From assembly GCA_029959085.1 (NCBI GenBank), contig JARWIR010000003.1, positions 31,883,505 through 31,947,504 of the forward strand: a stretch of DNA of 64,000 nt, read 5' to 3'. The notes under the pieces are model-generated. The model was given only the letters and a program-made list of their open reading frames with translations, did no database searches and was not told the origin of the DNA. The stretch is from Nemophila menziesii (taxonomy: Eukaryota > Streptophyta > Magnoliopsida > Boraginales > Hydrophyllaceae). Below, piece by piece: positions 49,376-60,710 of the stretch (the first letter of the stretch is position 1; each line of letters opens with the position of its first letter). Made by a program: the position numbers and the translations under genes.

Positions 49376-49959
49376 GTTCAAAGTTCTAATCTACTCAAGA
49401 GGAGTTTCATGCTTAAAGTTATATCTACTCTTTGAGAGATTGTTTAGCAAAGTTATTCCACCACTTAAACACTTTGTATTTATCCTCTTAACCCTAGTCT
49501 TTGTAATAGATAGATTAAGAGATAATTTGAGTATAGGGAGTATACTCGGTTTCCTTGTGTTGCGATAGCACAAGAGTTTGCTTCGTGGTATTGAAGTGGT
49601 TGTAAGGGTATTGTGTTCTCACCCCGGTAAAAAGAGACACAGAAGCTCAGTTAAGAAGCTTTGAAATCTTAAGGTGGCATCCTTAGGTAGTGGATGTAGG
49701 GGAAACCGAACCACTATATATCGTTGTGTATCTTTCTATCCCTACACTATTTATTTCCCGCACTCTACATGCTTGATAAAGTGCTTACATGAATAGTTTA
49801 CTTATACCGTCTCTTAGTAATATCGAATTTGTGACCATCTAGTTTACTAAAGCAATAGGATTTAAATTAGCTTTAAATTTTATTTACTTGAAATAAAATT
49901 AGCCGACTAATTTCCATAGTCCTATTCAACCCCCCTTCTAGGACGTATATTGAATTTCA
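49376..49959 (+). repeat. Inverted 3' half of the 5' LTR, element B
   Basis: Reverse complement of 47372-47953 with few differences. It ends next to the primer site TGGTATCAGAGC (49962-49973), complementary to the 3' end of initiator tRNA-Met. Confidence 0.88.
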
Positions 49960-50016
49960 ATTGGTATCAGAGCCCAACTCTACGTGAATAGCTTAATCGT
50001 TAGTAGAGTAAACGAC

Positions 50017-51053
50017 ATGGAATTTAATCTTTTGGAAGAGTCGTTTTCTACACGACCTCCACTTTTTGTAGACACTTACTATCTTGCTCGGAGAACAAAA
50101 ATGGAGGGATTTATAAAATACAAATATCCCTATCAATGGAGAATAGTTTTGGAAGGTCCATTTTTCCATACAAAGAGGAATTAAATAAAGCGGGAGTTCT
50201 AAACGAAAAAGATTACGATAAACTCACCGGACGATGATAAAGCCAAACTCACCCAAAATGCTAAACTGAAGTATACTTTAATCTGTGGAATTTCCAAAGA
50301 GATTTTCACAAAGATATTGGATTGTGATTCGGCAAAATAAATTTGGGATCGTTTGGAGTTCCTTTATGGGATTGTCGATATTGACAAAGAAGAAAGCAAA
50401 ATCCGTGATGAAACTCATGATGATCCAAAATCAAACCATCAGGTAGTAATCTATCCTAACTCTTTGTCACTTCCATATGATTATAATGATATTAGGTATA
50501 TCACATCCCTTCTCAATATTCTTGACTCTCAAATTCACTTGAATAATCTTTTATTGAAAAAGGCAAAAATTGAGCAAAAGAATTGTTTTAATTGTTGCCC
50601 TACTTTAGATGATATTTTTGGAAACAATAAAAACTCGTGTTTTGAAAGTGTTTTCTACTTGAATAAAAATCAACATCTTATGAACAAAAATATAGTAAGT
50701 TTTGAGAAAGTGGATGAGGCATGTTCCATTGTTTTTAAAATCTTTAAAAATCATGCCTATTTAAATTCACTCCCTTTGATGAAAATAATTTTTTTACAGA
50801 AAAAATAATTTTGAGTGAAAATTTGGTTAAACAAAAGAACGAGAAAAAATCATGTTCAAAACTTTCTCATAATATTTCTAGTCACAAAATGAGTACTTGC
50901 ATTTATTGCGGAAAAACCAGTCATCGTGTTTCAACGTGTCATTACCACAAACAACTTGAATACGAGTCTTTAATAAATCTGTGGGAAAAACCGACATGGA
51001 TCGTGAAAAGTACTAATCGTGTTTTCGGATCCACTCCACCTTGGATACCTTAG
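50017..51053 (+). pseudogene. gag pseudogene of element B
   Basis: Opens MEFNLLEESFSTRPPLFV like the intact gag at 59006, then stops after 55 codons. Homology continues in other frames to CIYCGKTSHRVSTCH (near 50901), a CX2CX4HX4C zinc knuckle. Frameshifts near 50180, 50330 and 50810. Confidence 0.85.
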
Positions 51054-51530
51054 AAAATTTATTTATTGTAGGTGTTGAGCGTCAATGAACTTAATGATCT
51101 CCTTAAGGACGTTTAAACCTCGTAAAAGGAAAATCCGGCGATTTCTTTCTTTATCTCGTTTTTATTTGTGCTCTATTTTGTGTGTTTGTGTTTCTTTTCA
51201 TATGTGCTAATATTTTTAGGTTTTACCTTTTTTTTTTTTTGCTTGAAAATGTTTAGTTTTTGTTTTGGGTCTTTTTGTCTTTTTAGAAAGTATAGGGATC
51301 TTTTTGCAAGTAACTGTTTTCTTTGTTTTTGAGATTTCTACTATATATTTTTTTGAAAACAAAAATTTATTTGGGGGTTTTTGAACATCCTCTAACTATT
51401 GGGGAGTGTTCGGGTTGGTTTCGGGATCGTTTGACAAAAATCTTAAATTGCACTTTTTGGTCCCAAAGCCGCAGCCAGAGCGGCATACCGGCCAGGGGAG
51501 CGTCATGCCGGGGAGATTATTATTTTACGG

Positions 51531-52640
51531 GTTTCTACTGACCGGCATACCGGTTGCGCTATCTGAAACGACGGAAACGCGTTTTTCCAGCTTTAAAACC
51601 CATTTTTTGTCATTCGAAAACCCTAAAATCATTTTTCCTCTTTATTCTCTCTGCGAAATCGACCAAAGCCTTCATCTATCTCAAAAACCCATCTCTAAAT
51701 CTATTACAAAACTCATCCCCTTCAATCTTCATTGCTCAATCATGCCTCCAAGAAAGGAAATTGGTTCATCCTCAAAGAGAAAGAAGATTTCAAGTTGACA
51801 CGCTCCTCCTCCTCAACCTTCAAAGCCATTTGATGTTAAACCAGGTAGGAAGATTGACTCCTACACCTTTCCAACCGGTAATAGCCTTTTTACCCTTCTT
51901 GAATTTCAAGGGTTAATTACCTTTCTTTCAATTGAAATCAATATAGCCAGTAGTTTTTGTCAAGAATTCTACCAAAGGCTTGTTTATGATTGTGATTCAA
52001 ACTCTATCTCTTCAAAAGTCAATGGAATTTTTTTGAAACTCAATGAATACCATCTTGGTAGCCTCTTTAATCTTAAAACTTCCAGGTTTCTACTGATCAG
52101 CATACCGGTTGCGCTATCTGAAACGACGGAAACGCGTTTTTCCAGCTTTAAAACCCATTTTTTGTCATTCGAAAACCCTAAAATCATTTTTCCTCTTTAT
52201 TCTCTCTGCGAAATCGACCAAAGCCTTCATCTATCTCAAAAACCCATCTCTAAATCCATTACAAAACTCATCCCCTTCAATCTTCATTGCTCAATCATGC
52301 CTCCAAGAAAGGAAATTGGTTCATCCTCAAAGAGAAAGAAGATTTCAAGTTGACACGCTCCTCCTCCTCAACCTTCAAAGCCATTTGATGTTAAACCAGG
52401 TAGGAAGATTGACTCCTACGCCTTTCCAACCGGTAATAGCCTTTTTACCCTTCTTGAATTTCAAGGGTTAATTACCTTTCTTTCAATTGAAATCAATATA
52501 GCCACTAGTTTTTGTCAAGAATTCTACCAAAGGCTTGTTTATGATTGTGATTCAAACTCTATCTCTTCAAAAGTCAATGGAATTTTTTTGAAACTCAATG
52601 AATACCATCTTGGTAGCCTCTTTAATCTTAAAACTTCCAG
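51531..52640. repeat. 555-bp tandem duplication in element B
   Basis: 51531-52085 and 52086-52640 are near identical, with about five differences by eye. The unit spans the ORF2 leader, including the dyad accggcataccggt at 51541-51554 (altered to atcagcataccggt in copy 2), and the first ~110 codons of ORF2. Confidence 0.93.
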
Positions 52641-53321
52641 TTTTCTTCGTTTTTGGAATGTTGGGTGGGGGAGTCTAGATAATGATCTTATTCCCCTTGT
52701 TGAAGCTTTTATGGAAGCTCAACACTCCTGAGACTAAACATTAAAGATCTTATGATTTTACTCCCGATTTTCAAATAGCCTACAAAATTGTTTTAAATGG
52801 TCTATTTTGTAAAGATAAACACGATGCTACAATCTCTCCTTACGAAGCCTACATCCTTTATCATATTTATCACAATGAGCAAATAAATTTTCCGGCAATT
52901 TTGATTAAGATGATGAACTATGCTCGCAACAACACTACAGTTTAGCCCTCTCCGTTATTTTTGAAAACTTTGGTCTTAATCTCAACCTTTCACAAACAAA
53001 AAGTTTTAATCCTAATTGGGTTATCAATTATAAAGCGGTTAGAAAAATTAAGTTTGTTATCTATAACAATGAATATGTTCCAGAAAATCATGTTAATAAC
53101 CTTGGGGATGAAGAAATTATCACTAGTATCACTACATCTACCTCCTGTTCTGAGGGTCCACCTATTCCACCATCTCCCATCCAAAGTGAGCCTACACCGA
53201 ATCCTCCTCAAAATGATGATTCTTCTCGCCTATCACGTCTCGAAGCCACAATAAACTGATTTATACATTTTGTGCAAAACAAGTTGAAGCATTCGAGAAT
53301 AAGATGGAGAATAAGATGGAG
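51741..53321 (+). pseudogene. ORF2 pseudogene of element B, with duplicated 5' end
   Basis: Starts MPPRKEIGSSSKRKKISS then TGA. Homology to ORF2 at 60711 resumes after the stop (FPTGNSLFTLLEFQG; CQEFYQRLVYD). The 5' end is duplicated in tandem. Later parts match KDKHDA...YEAYLLF (52813-52860). It breaks off at the inversion edge within the coiled-coil segment. Confidence 0.8.
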
Positions 53322-53780
53322 AATCTTCGATTAACTCCTTGATTGAGTAGATATAACAAGTTGAATGATCAAGCTTGTATTGATACTTTGATAGCTTGAG
53401 ACCTCTAATGAATGTATAAGATTGTATAAAATGTGTTGGTGAGATGTGAATCAATGCGTAGCATAAAATCCCTTTTTATAGGCAACTTTCTGACTCTGGG
53501 CGGTATGTCGGTCATCTGGGCGGTATACCGGCCCGACTTGTCTTCTAGTCAACGGTTAGATTTGACGTGGCATGTGACCGTTGGGCAACAACTCTCTTCA
53601 CCTCTATGCCGGTCCTATGGGCGGTATGCCAGCCCGGCTACTAAATAAACCTTGAAAAATAATGTTAAATTCATGGAGAAAAGGTATTTAGTTAGGACAA
53701 GTGTAATGCATTATTTCGAGGATGTTTAATACATGATTTGGAAAATATTAAAACAAGATTAAAAGGACGTCAGACCAACC
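53322..53780 (-). repeat. 5' half of the 5' LTR, element B
   Basis: Matches 47959-48392 in the same orientation, including TATA (53469-53480), the dyads (53518-53534, 53619-53637) and the MSA-like site (53575-53585). It stops exactly where the inverted half at 49376 begins. Confidence 0.88.
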
Positions 53781-53785
53781 GTCTT

Positions 53786-54356
53786 TCCATTGGACCAATG
53801 AGGGGATCTCTAATCTAGGTAACTCTATTGGCAAACTTCAACAGAAATTGCTTGCGTGACTCTCTTGGATCAAATATGTCCATAACACATCTCACGGTTC
53901 TCTATTTTGCACATGCGAATAACTACAAAATCAAGAGTAATGTGTCTCACAACAAAATGAAAAACCAAAATACTTGAAACAAACTATTTAGTAATTCATT
54001 CACTGTAAACGACACCAAAAAACTTGTCGGTAGCCCCGTCTGCTTAATAAATTGGCAACGATACTTAACCTGATGGATCTGAGGGATACATGCATGTATA
54101 TTGTACATGGTCTTGCAAGTAATATAATAACTCAAAGTAAGGGTGTAAATCCACTAGGAAGAGGACCATATATTGGATATTAGTAGTATGAAACCTTCAC
54201 TTGAGTTGAGGAAAAACATGTATACAAGGGGTCAACATGATGGGAAGGTGAAAATGGTAACAATGTTATGAAAAAAAATAAATTAACAACGCAAAGTAAA
54301 AAAACAATCTAAAGAATTTAAATCACATGGAATAGAGGCTAATGGTGGTGGAAAAG
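53786..54356. other. Intergenic sequence, nothing recognised
   Basis: AT-rich with no ORF or repeat that I can support. Confidence 0.4.
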
Positions 54357-55955
54357 GTGTGATAAAATAAATATAATAAAAGACAATAAATAAGCACACA
54401 CACCTACTACTACCACGATTAACTTTCCACAAGTGAACAAATCGTTTGCAAGTAATGTGTAAGTAAAACAGATATCGATCTCAGGAACTACGAAATTGAA
54501 TTTGTAAATAGTGTTATTACTAAGTGGACTAGAAATAGTTGATAAAAGAATGCGCCAAGACACTAAAATATTTATTGGATTTTATGACTCTACATAATTG
54601 AACTAAGACTTAAATTAAAGACAAACAAATAATATGGTATAGAGAGAAGCTTATGAGAGTTTAGCTCGAGAACTAGCAAGTAAACCCCGCTAGCCTTGTT
54701 CTATGTTTATTATCTAAGGGAGAATTGTGTGATACATATGCAATAGCCGGGATTTTAAATTCCTCCTAACCTCGGTCAGGGTAAACTTATGAATCAACCT
54801 CTACACTACCAGGGGACTTGGGTAAGGGGACCCTGCAATATGATCGGTGGTTAAATTGAACCTTATTGACTATCTAGTTAGGCAAACCTGTCAAGATCAC
54901 TACCGCATACTAGACGGTTATGTGGTGTTTCTATATTTGAATCCCCCTTCAGGGTGTCAACCCAATTACTAATGGGGCAATATACGTTGTACACCGCAAA
55001 AACTACAAACATTAAATCAAAGAAGACAGAGCTATCATTACTAATTTCTAGTTAAATGTAAAAGGACATCCCAAATTCAAATAACATATAAAACAAATCT
55101 AAGGTTCATACCCATATGCTATTCTCAAGCTAAATATAATTAGTTCATAAGAAGAAATAAGGATAAATAATTAATAACTATAAGGGTTGGAATGGCATGA
55201 ACAACTTCCAAGCTCCTTCTTCTATTCTTCTCTCTAGATTTAGGATTCCTCTTGGTCTTTAGATGATTAGGGACTGCCCAAGGATGATTTTATAAAGGTA
55301 AAAGTGGATATATATATACACATATAGGCCTTAGGTCGAAACCTAGAGTGTTCCCCAAGTCAAGGAGTCCAAATCTTACTAAATTTTGTTTCCTAAATTG
55401 TAGGACATTATAACCTTTGCAAATTTATTTGGTCATATCTCATTCGTTACTTATCAGAATTCAGTGTATCTTATATAGAAAGTACTGCAATTCAAAGATC
55501 TATGGGCTCCTAAAAGGGCTACTTCAAATTCGTAACTAATTTTCCGTAACATTAAAATTAGTGGATGTTTTTCCAACATGGGAGATTCTTTAACTTTCCC
55601 AATATATCCAAACTTTCCTTTTCAATTCTGAATAAGTGGTTTTATTTGATTTTCTTCAGTTCTTATCATTATTCCAAGGTGTAATAGCTTCCAACACCTA
55701 AGTGCTACACATATGACACATAAATTACGCACAAAAGCTCTAAAATAGCAAAACACCTAAAACTAGACAATAAAGTGTAAATAATGAATAAATAAGGAAA
55801 AATCCCAAAACTAAGTACTAAATACCCCTAAAATGACGTCTTATGACTAGTGTATTCTATTACATAATTAGAGACATCGGCTAACTTGGAATATAGATTA
55901 TTTACCAAAAAATTTAAATACGCGTTTTTCTAATGACTAAGGGAGAAATAAATAA
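54357..55955 (-). mobile_element. Gypsy LTR
   Basis: On minus the sequence has TATA-like tccacttttacctttataaa near 55290, a long leader, and the end phrase gatcgatatctg, acttgcaaacgatttgttca typical of plant Gypsy LTRs. It lies downstream of integrase pieces of the same orientation. Exact termini are uncertain: tgtaata near 55863 or tgttatt near 55955. Confidence 0.55.
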
Positions 55956-56690
55956 CAAACCACGCTAATCGGGATAATGGCTCCTATTAGGGTCACCAAA
56001 AGGCTACGAATGCCACCGAGCAACTCTCGGTCTATGGCACTGAAGCTAGGAAAAGATGAACGAAGACCAACACACAATAAAGTTATGCTAGAGTATATAT
56101 GGTTATCAAGCATAAGGTTATTAAATATATGTTGATCTAATATAAGATACAAAAGAACGATTAATTACCAAGCTTGATCCTGACACACAATACTAATAAA
56201 CGGGAATACAAACACGGTTATACCGCACCTAAGTGCGGTTCACCACAGATCTGAGGCTTTCCCTTGCACGAAAAAGTATAATATAAATATCATACATAGT
56301 GTTGTGATGATATGGGGCATGCGGTACACCTCTTCTAGGGTATGGTACACCGCGAGTCCTATACATTGCCTCACCCTAAATACCGTAATTTAATTAAAAT
56401 TGATACTTTTCACCACGTTTCGCTTGTGGTACACTGCACAAGAGGCATGTCACACCGTACAATACTACTATAAGGCTATTGTACTCCTATAAAATCACCC
56501 CAAGCTCATGGGTTTACCACCTACACAATAAAACAACTCTACAAGCTTCCTTATTAACCCTAATTCACACTAATATCACAAGAACTCGAGATATTATACA
56601 CTAAAAAATGATAAAAATAATTAAATCGATTAAAGCATAGGTTTCCCCTCACGAGCACTTTGGTTAAACGTCGTTAAAGTTTGACGTGTT
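55956..56690 (-). other. Non-coding part of Gypsy relic with dyad cluster
   Basis: 56222-56441 contains several inverted repeats: ACCGCAC/GTGCGGT around ctaa (56222-56239), gcggtacacc (56321), ggtacaccgcgag (56344) and ttgtggtacactgcacaa (56424-56441). No ORF. Confidence 0.6.
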
Positions 56691-57558
56691 ACTTCAGGTT
56701 TGGTGCTCGATTGGATGCTCAATTTCTATCGCTCCATGAGGTGTGACTTTCATAACAATGTATGGTTCGGTCCAGCGAGACCTTAGATTACCCGAATAGT
56801 TTGATAACTTTGAATTATACAAAATAAAATGTCGTCCTATCTTGAACTTCTTCTCGTGCATTCGCTTGTCATTCCATTTCTTTAGTTTCTCCTTGTAGAG
56901 TCGTGCATTCTCATAGGCATTAAAAAAAATTCCGCTGAGCTCGTTTAGTTGCATCATCCTTGTCTTACCTGATAATTGTTCATCTAGATGCAAATACTTT
57001 ATAGCCAAGTACGCTCGAGCTTAAAGTTCGAAAGGAAGATGATACACTTTGTCGTAGATCATTTAGTATAGTATTGATTTTACTTGTGTTTTGAACGTTG
57101 TTGTGTAAGCCCATAAAGCATCATCTAGCCTTGTTGACCAATATCTTCACGTTTGATTCACTGTTTCCTCAAGAGCTAAATTTATCTCTTGGTTAGAGAT
57201 CTCGGCTTGTCCATGTGTTTGCGGATGATAGCCGGCAGATTTACGATGTCACACCCCCGACTTGCGAAAAAAATTGTCAACTGCTCATTGATGAATTTGG
57301 TACCTATATCATTGATTAGTACTCGTGGGGTACCATGTCTTGGAAATATGTGTGATTTTAGAAACTTAACCACGACCTTCGCATTGTCCTCGGTACCACC
57401 ATGGCTTCTACCCACTTGAACACATAGTCTACGACTGGCAATGTGTAAAGATTTTATGACGTCTCTTGTATTGTGATAGATTGATCTAGTAATGAGACAT
57501 ATTTTTAGGGTTATATTATTCATATTTGATGGATTATTTCCTATCTACTGCTAGTTTC
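56690..57558 (-). pseudogene. Gypsy integrase fragments
   Basis: The minus frame 57419-57230 reads VVKFLKSHIFPRHGTPRVLI and NDIGTKFINEQL, the D-containing integrase core. The frame 57008-56694 reads QLNELSGIFFNAYENARLYK, then NYSGNLRSRWTEPYIV, the C-terminal part of Athila/Tat-like integrases. Frames are broken, and RT and RNase H are absent. Cut at 57558 by the LTR element that follows. Confidence 0.8.
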
Positions 57559-58947
57559 TGTTGGCATATAGCCTCCCTTAATAGGGTGTTTTAATGTGAC
57601 AAATCCTCTTGTGGTTAGTGTGCTAAGTACTATTGTTTTACATATTCCTTCTTGCACTCTTTTTCATCAAAAAGCACTTCTTTATCCTTTAGATCAAAGC
57701 TTTATTGTTATATGTTATGAAACTAATTCTCATATAAATACTTTTAACCTTATCTTTGTGTACGTTGAGAATTAGCTTTAGTGATCAACTTCAAAGGTTT
57801 TTAGAATGATGTTTCCAACAACTTTCGTGAAGAAGATTTATTGATCCAAGACATTATCTTTCAAAGTTACTTGGCGCGGTACACCGGACGAATGGCGCGG
57901 TACACCGGACCAAGAATGCGGACCAGGGCGCGGTGCAGAGGCTAGCCCGTCAGTAAGTTAGAAACTCAAACCATTGAAGTGCGGTACACCGCACGAAATC
58001 TTGCGGTACACCGCAAGAAAGGTTTTTCTGCACAAAAGACAAGTCATAAGTAATATATCCGTTGGGAGATTAATAGATCCGTTGGACCCAAGTCTTATGA
58101 CCGTTGGAAGCTATTTTCTACTATAAATTGAAGCTCTTTGAAGGCTACAACTACACCAACTAATTACAAACATTAAGGGGCTTAATTGTTATCATTCAAG
58201 AAGGTGTCAAAAGCTATACATAGTCAAAATCAACCTTAGTGAGCTTATAAGTCCTTTCAAGGAGTTAATCAAACAAGCCACAAGGTTCTATCTACTCAAG
58301 AGGAGTTCACAAGCTTTATAGTTCATATCCACTCTTTTAGGAGTTTAGTTACAAGCTTTTATAAGCAACCCTTTAAATACTTTGTTTCTATCCTCTTAAG
58401 TCTAGGTCTTGTAATAGATAGATTAAGAAAGAATTCAAGTATAGGGAGTATACTTGGTATCCTTGTGTTGTGATTACACAAGTGGTTTGTCCTTCGTGTT
58501 ATCGAAGAGGTTGTAAGGGTTATTGTGTTCTCGACCCGGTTAAGAGAGACACGGGAGCTTAGTGAAAAGCTTGAAATCCTAAGGAGGCTTCCTTAGGTAG
58601 TGGATGTAGGGAAACCGAACCACTATAAATCGCGTGTATCTTTCTATCCCTACTCTATTTACTTTCCGCACTTTATATGTTTGATAATATGCTTGCATGA
58701 ATATTGTGACATTGATTATCTAGCTTATCTAACATATTATTATCATGAGTAGTAAGAAATTAGAAACTCGTTTTACTTGTTTCACTTTATATCAATCCTC
58801 TTAGTTTAACCATTGTATGATCCCTTAGGAGTTTGATATATGAGTTGACTTAGTAGTTTCTTTCTTTTAATTATAATTGTCCAAAAGATTTTTAATTAGG
58901 CATTAATCTTATTAGTAGTCCTATTCACCCCCCCTCTAGGACTTTCA
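57559..58947 (+). repeat. 5' LTR of element A
   Basis: 1389 bp, TGTTGGCATATAG at the start and ggactttca at the end. U3 has four GGTACACC dyads (57873-58016), three ccgttgg words (58046-58107) and TATA box TATAAATTG (58132-58140). Confidence 0.95.
57873..58016. promoter_or_regulatory. Dyad cluster in U3 of element A
   Basis: gcgcggtacaccggac occurs twice (57873-57910). It is followed by GTGCGGTACACCGCAC (57979-57994) and TTGCGGTACACCGCAA (58001-58016). The outer bases differ but pair within each site. The cluster lies about 115-260 bp upstream of the TATA box and is repeated in the 3' LTR (63241-63384). Confidence 0.8.
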
Positions 58948-58949
58948 AT

Positions 58950-58961
58950 TGGTATCAGAGC
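58950..58961 (+). other. Primer binding site, initiator tRNA-Met
   Basis: TGGTATCAGAGC lies 2 bases after the LTR end and is the standard complement of the plant initiator tRNA-Met 3' end. Confidence 0.95.
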
Positions 58962-59005
58962 CTAACTCTACGTGAATAGCTTAATCGTTAGTAGAGTAAA
59001 ACGAT

Positions 59006-60058
59006 ATGGAATTTAATATTTTGGAAAGTTCGTCTTCTACTCGACCTCCACTTTTTGTAGGAACTTACTATTTTGCTTGGAGAACAAAAATGGAGGAATT
59101 TATCAAAGCCGAAGATCCCGATCAATGGAGAATCGTGAAAGAAGGTCCATTTGTTCCCTATAAAGAGGAATTAAATGAAGCGGGAGTTCTTAAGCTAAAT
59201 CAAGAAGAAAAAGATTTTGATGAACTTACCATTGAGGAAAAGGCTAAGCTCACTCAAAATGCAAAACCAATGTACACTCTCATTCGTGGAATTTCCGAAG
59301 AAATTTTCTCACAAATGTTAGATTGTAAATCCGCAAAAGAGCTTTGGAATCGTTTGGAGTTTGTATATGGAATTGTCGAAAATGACGAAGAAGAAGAAGT
59401 CTCAATCCATGATGAATCTCATGACAATCCTAAACCAAACCATGAGGTAGCACTCTATCCTAACTCTTTATCTCTTCCTTATAATTATTGTGATATTAGG
59501 CAAATTTCATCACTTCTCAAAATTCCTGATTCTCAAATCCATTTGAATAATCTTATGTTAAAAAAGGGTAAAGTTGAGCTAAAGAATTGTTTTAAATGTT
59601 GTATCACTTTGGATGATATTCTTGGTAATACTAAAAACCCTTGTTTTGAAAACATTTTTTCTTTAAATAAATGGAAACATCCTATGAAGAAAAACATAGA
59701 AGGTTTTAGAAAATTGGATGAAGCTTTTTCCCTCGCTCTTGAAACTTTAAAAAATCATCCTTTTTTAAATGTTACTCCTTTTGATCCAAATGGCTTTTTT
59801 AAAGAAAAATTATATTTAAATGATAATTTGGATATTGGAAAGAATGTGGGAACTTCTTGTTCAAAACCCTCACATGGTAGCTCTACTCGAAAAAGAAGTT
59901 CTTGCAATTATTGTGGTAAACCCGGTCATCATGCTTCTACGTGTCATTACCATGAACAACTTGATAGTGGATCTTTGATACCTTCATGGGAACAACCAAT
60001 ATGGATCGTGACAAATGCTAACAACATTTCCGGATCCATTCCACCTCGGTTACCATAG
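59006..60058 (+). CDS. Gag-like protein of element A, 350 aa
   Basis: Intact frame starting MEFNILESSSSTRPPLFVGT, 44 bases after the primer site. The first ~130 residues resemble Copia-type Gag (tryptophan-containing YFAWRTKMEEFI; AKELWNRLEFVYG). C300-X2-C303-X4-H308-X4-C313 is a CCHC zinc knuckle for RNA packaging. No protease or pol follows; a stop ends it 40 residues after the knuckle. The homologous pseudogene in element B starts at 50017. Expected to form the particle and bind element RNA, by analogy with the family. Confidence 0.92.
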   Translation: MEFNILESSSSTRPPLFVGTYYFAWRTKMEEFIKAEDPDQWRIVKEGPFVPYKEELNEAGVLKLNQEEKDFDELTIEEKAKLTQNAKPMYTLIRGISEEIFSQMLDCKSAKELWNRLEFVYGIVENDEEEEVSIHDESHDNPKPNHEVALYPNSLSLPYNYCDIRQISSLLKIPDSQIHLNNLMLKKGKVELKNCFKCCITLDDILGNTKNPCFENIFSLNKWKHPMKKNIEGFRKLDEAFSLALETLKNHPFLNVTPFDPNGFFKEKLYLNDNLDIGKNVGTSCSKPSHGSSTRKRSSCNYCGKPGHHASTCHYHEQLDSGSLIPSWEQPIWIVTNANNISGSIPPRLP

Positions 60059-60710
60059 TAATATTCATTAAAGGTGTTGAGCGTCAAGAAATTGGAATTT
60101 TATGCAAAAGGACGTTCAAACCTCATAAAAAGAAAATACGGTGAATTCTTTCCTTTCTTCTTTCTATATTTATGTTTTTTGTTGTGTTTTATGTGTTTTA
60201 TCCTCTATGTGCTTTTATCTTTTGTATCTTGACTTTTTTATGCTTAGATGTTGCATTGTTATTGCTTTGGGTCTTTTTGTACTTTTAGAAAACTTAGGGG
60301 TATTTGTAAATTAAACTGTTTTATGAGTTTTCGGGTCTTCCTTGGTATTTCTTTTCAAAACAAAGATGCTCAAAATTATTTTATACCATTCCGAACCTTT
60401 TGGGGAAGTTTCGAATGTGTTTCGGGTGTTTTTAAAAGAATCAAAAATTTCATTTTTTTTGCCCAAACCGAACACTTTTGCGGTGCACCGGACGATTCCC
60501 GCGGTACACCGCAGGTTAGGTTTTTGACAGCAATATTAGGCCGTTTTTCTCTTCTATTTCTTCATTCCACCATTAAAACACTTCCTCTCCTCCTCCTAGG
60601 CGATTTCCGGCCACCACAGCTCCGTTTCCACCACCTAAAAACCCTTCTTCACCTCTTTAATCACTTCTCTCTCTCTCTCTCTCCTTCATTACCCATTTCC
60701 CCTCTTCACC
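60059..60710 (+). promoter_or_regulatory. Spacer with dyads and CT-rich leader before ORF2
   Basis: Contains gcggtgcaccggac (60480) and CGCGGTACACCGCAG (60500-60514), the U3 dyads again. A CT-rich run (60666-60684) follows just before the ORF2 ATG. The arrangement looks like a second promoter or leader; no TATA box was recognised. Confidence 0.5.

Larger units (their letters stand above)
47372..53780 (-). mobile_element. LTR element B (Gag + ORF2, no pol) with internal inversion
   Basis: GTCTT flanks the whole feature (47367-47371 and 53781-53785), a perfect 5-bp target duplication. The order is 3' LTR (-), 3' non-coding region with purine tract (-), then an inverted block 49376-53321 (+) holding the 3' half of the 5' LTR, primer site, gag and ORF2, then the 5' half of the 5' LTR (-). 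Turning the block round restores a standard element on minus. No protease, integrase or RT sequence is found. Related to the element at 57559. Confidence 0.85.

Noticed and set aside
47372..53780. Several independent LTR insertions in opposite orientation
   Set aside because: The split LTR halves abut at the same internal point and one GTCTT duplication encloses all, so one inverted element explains it better.
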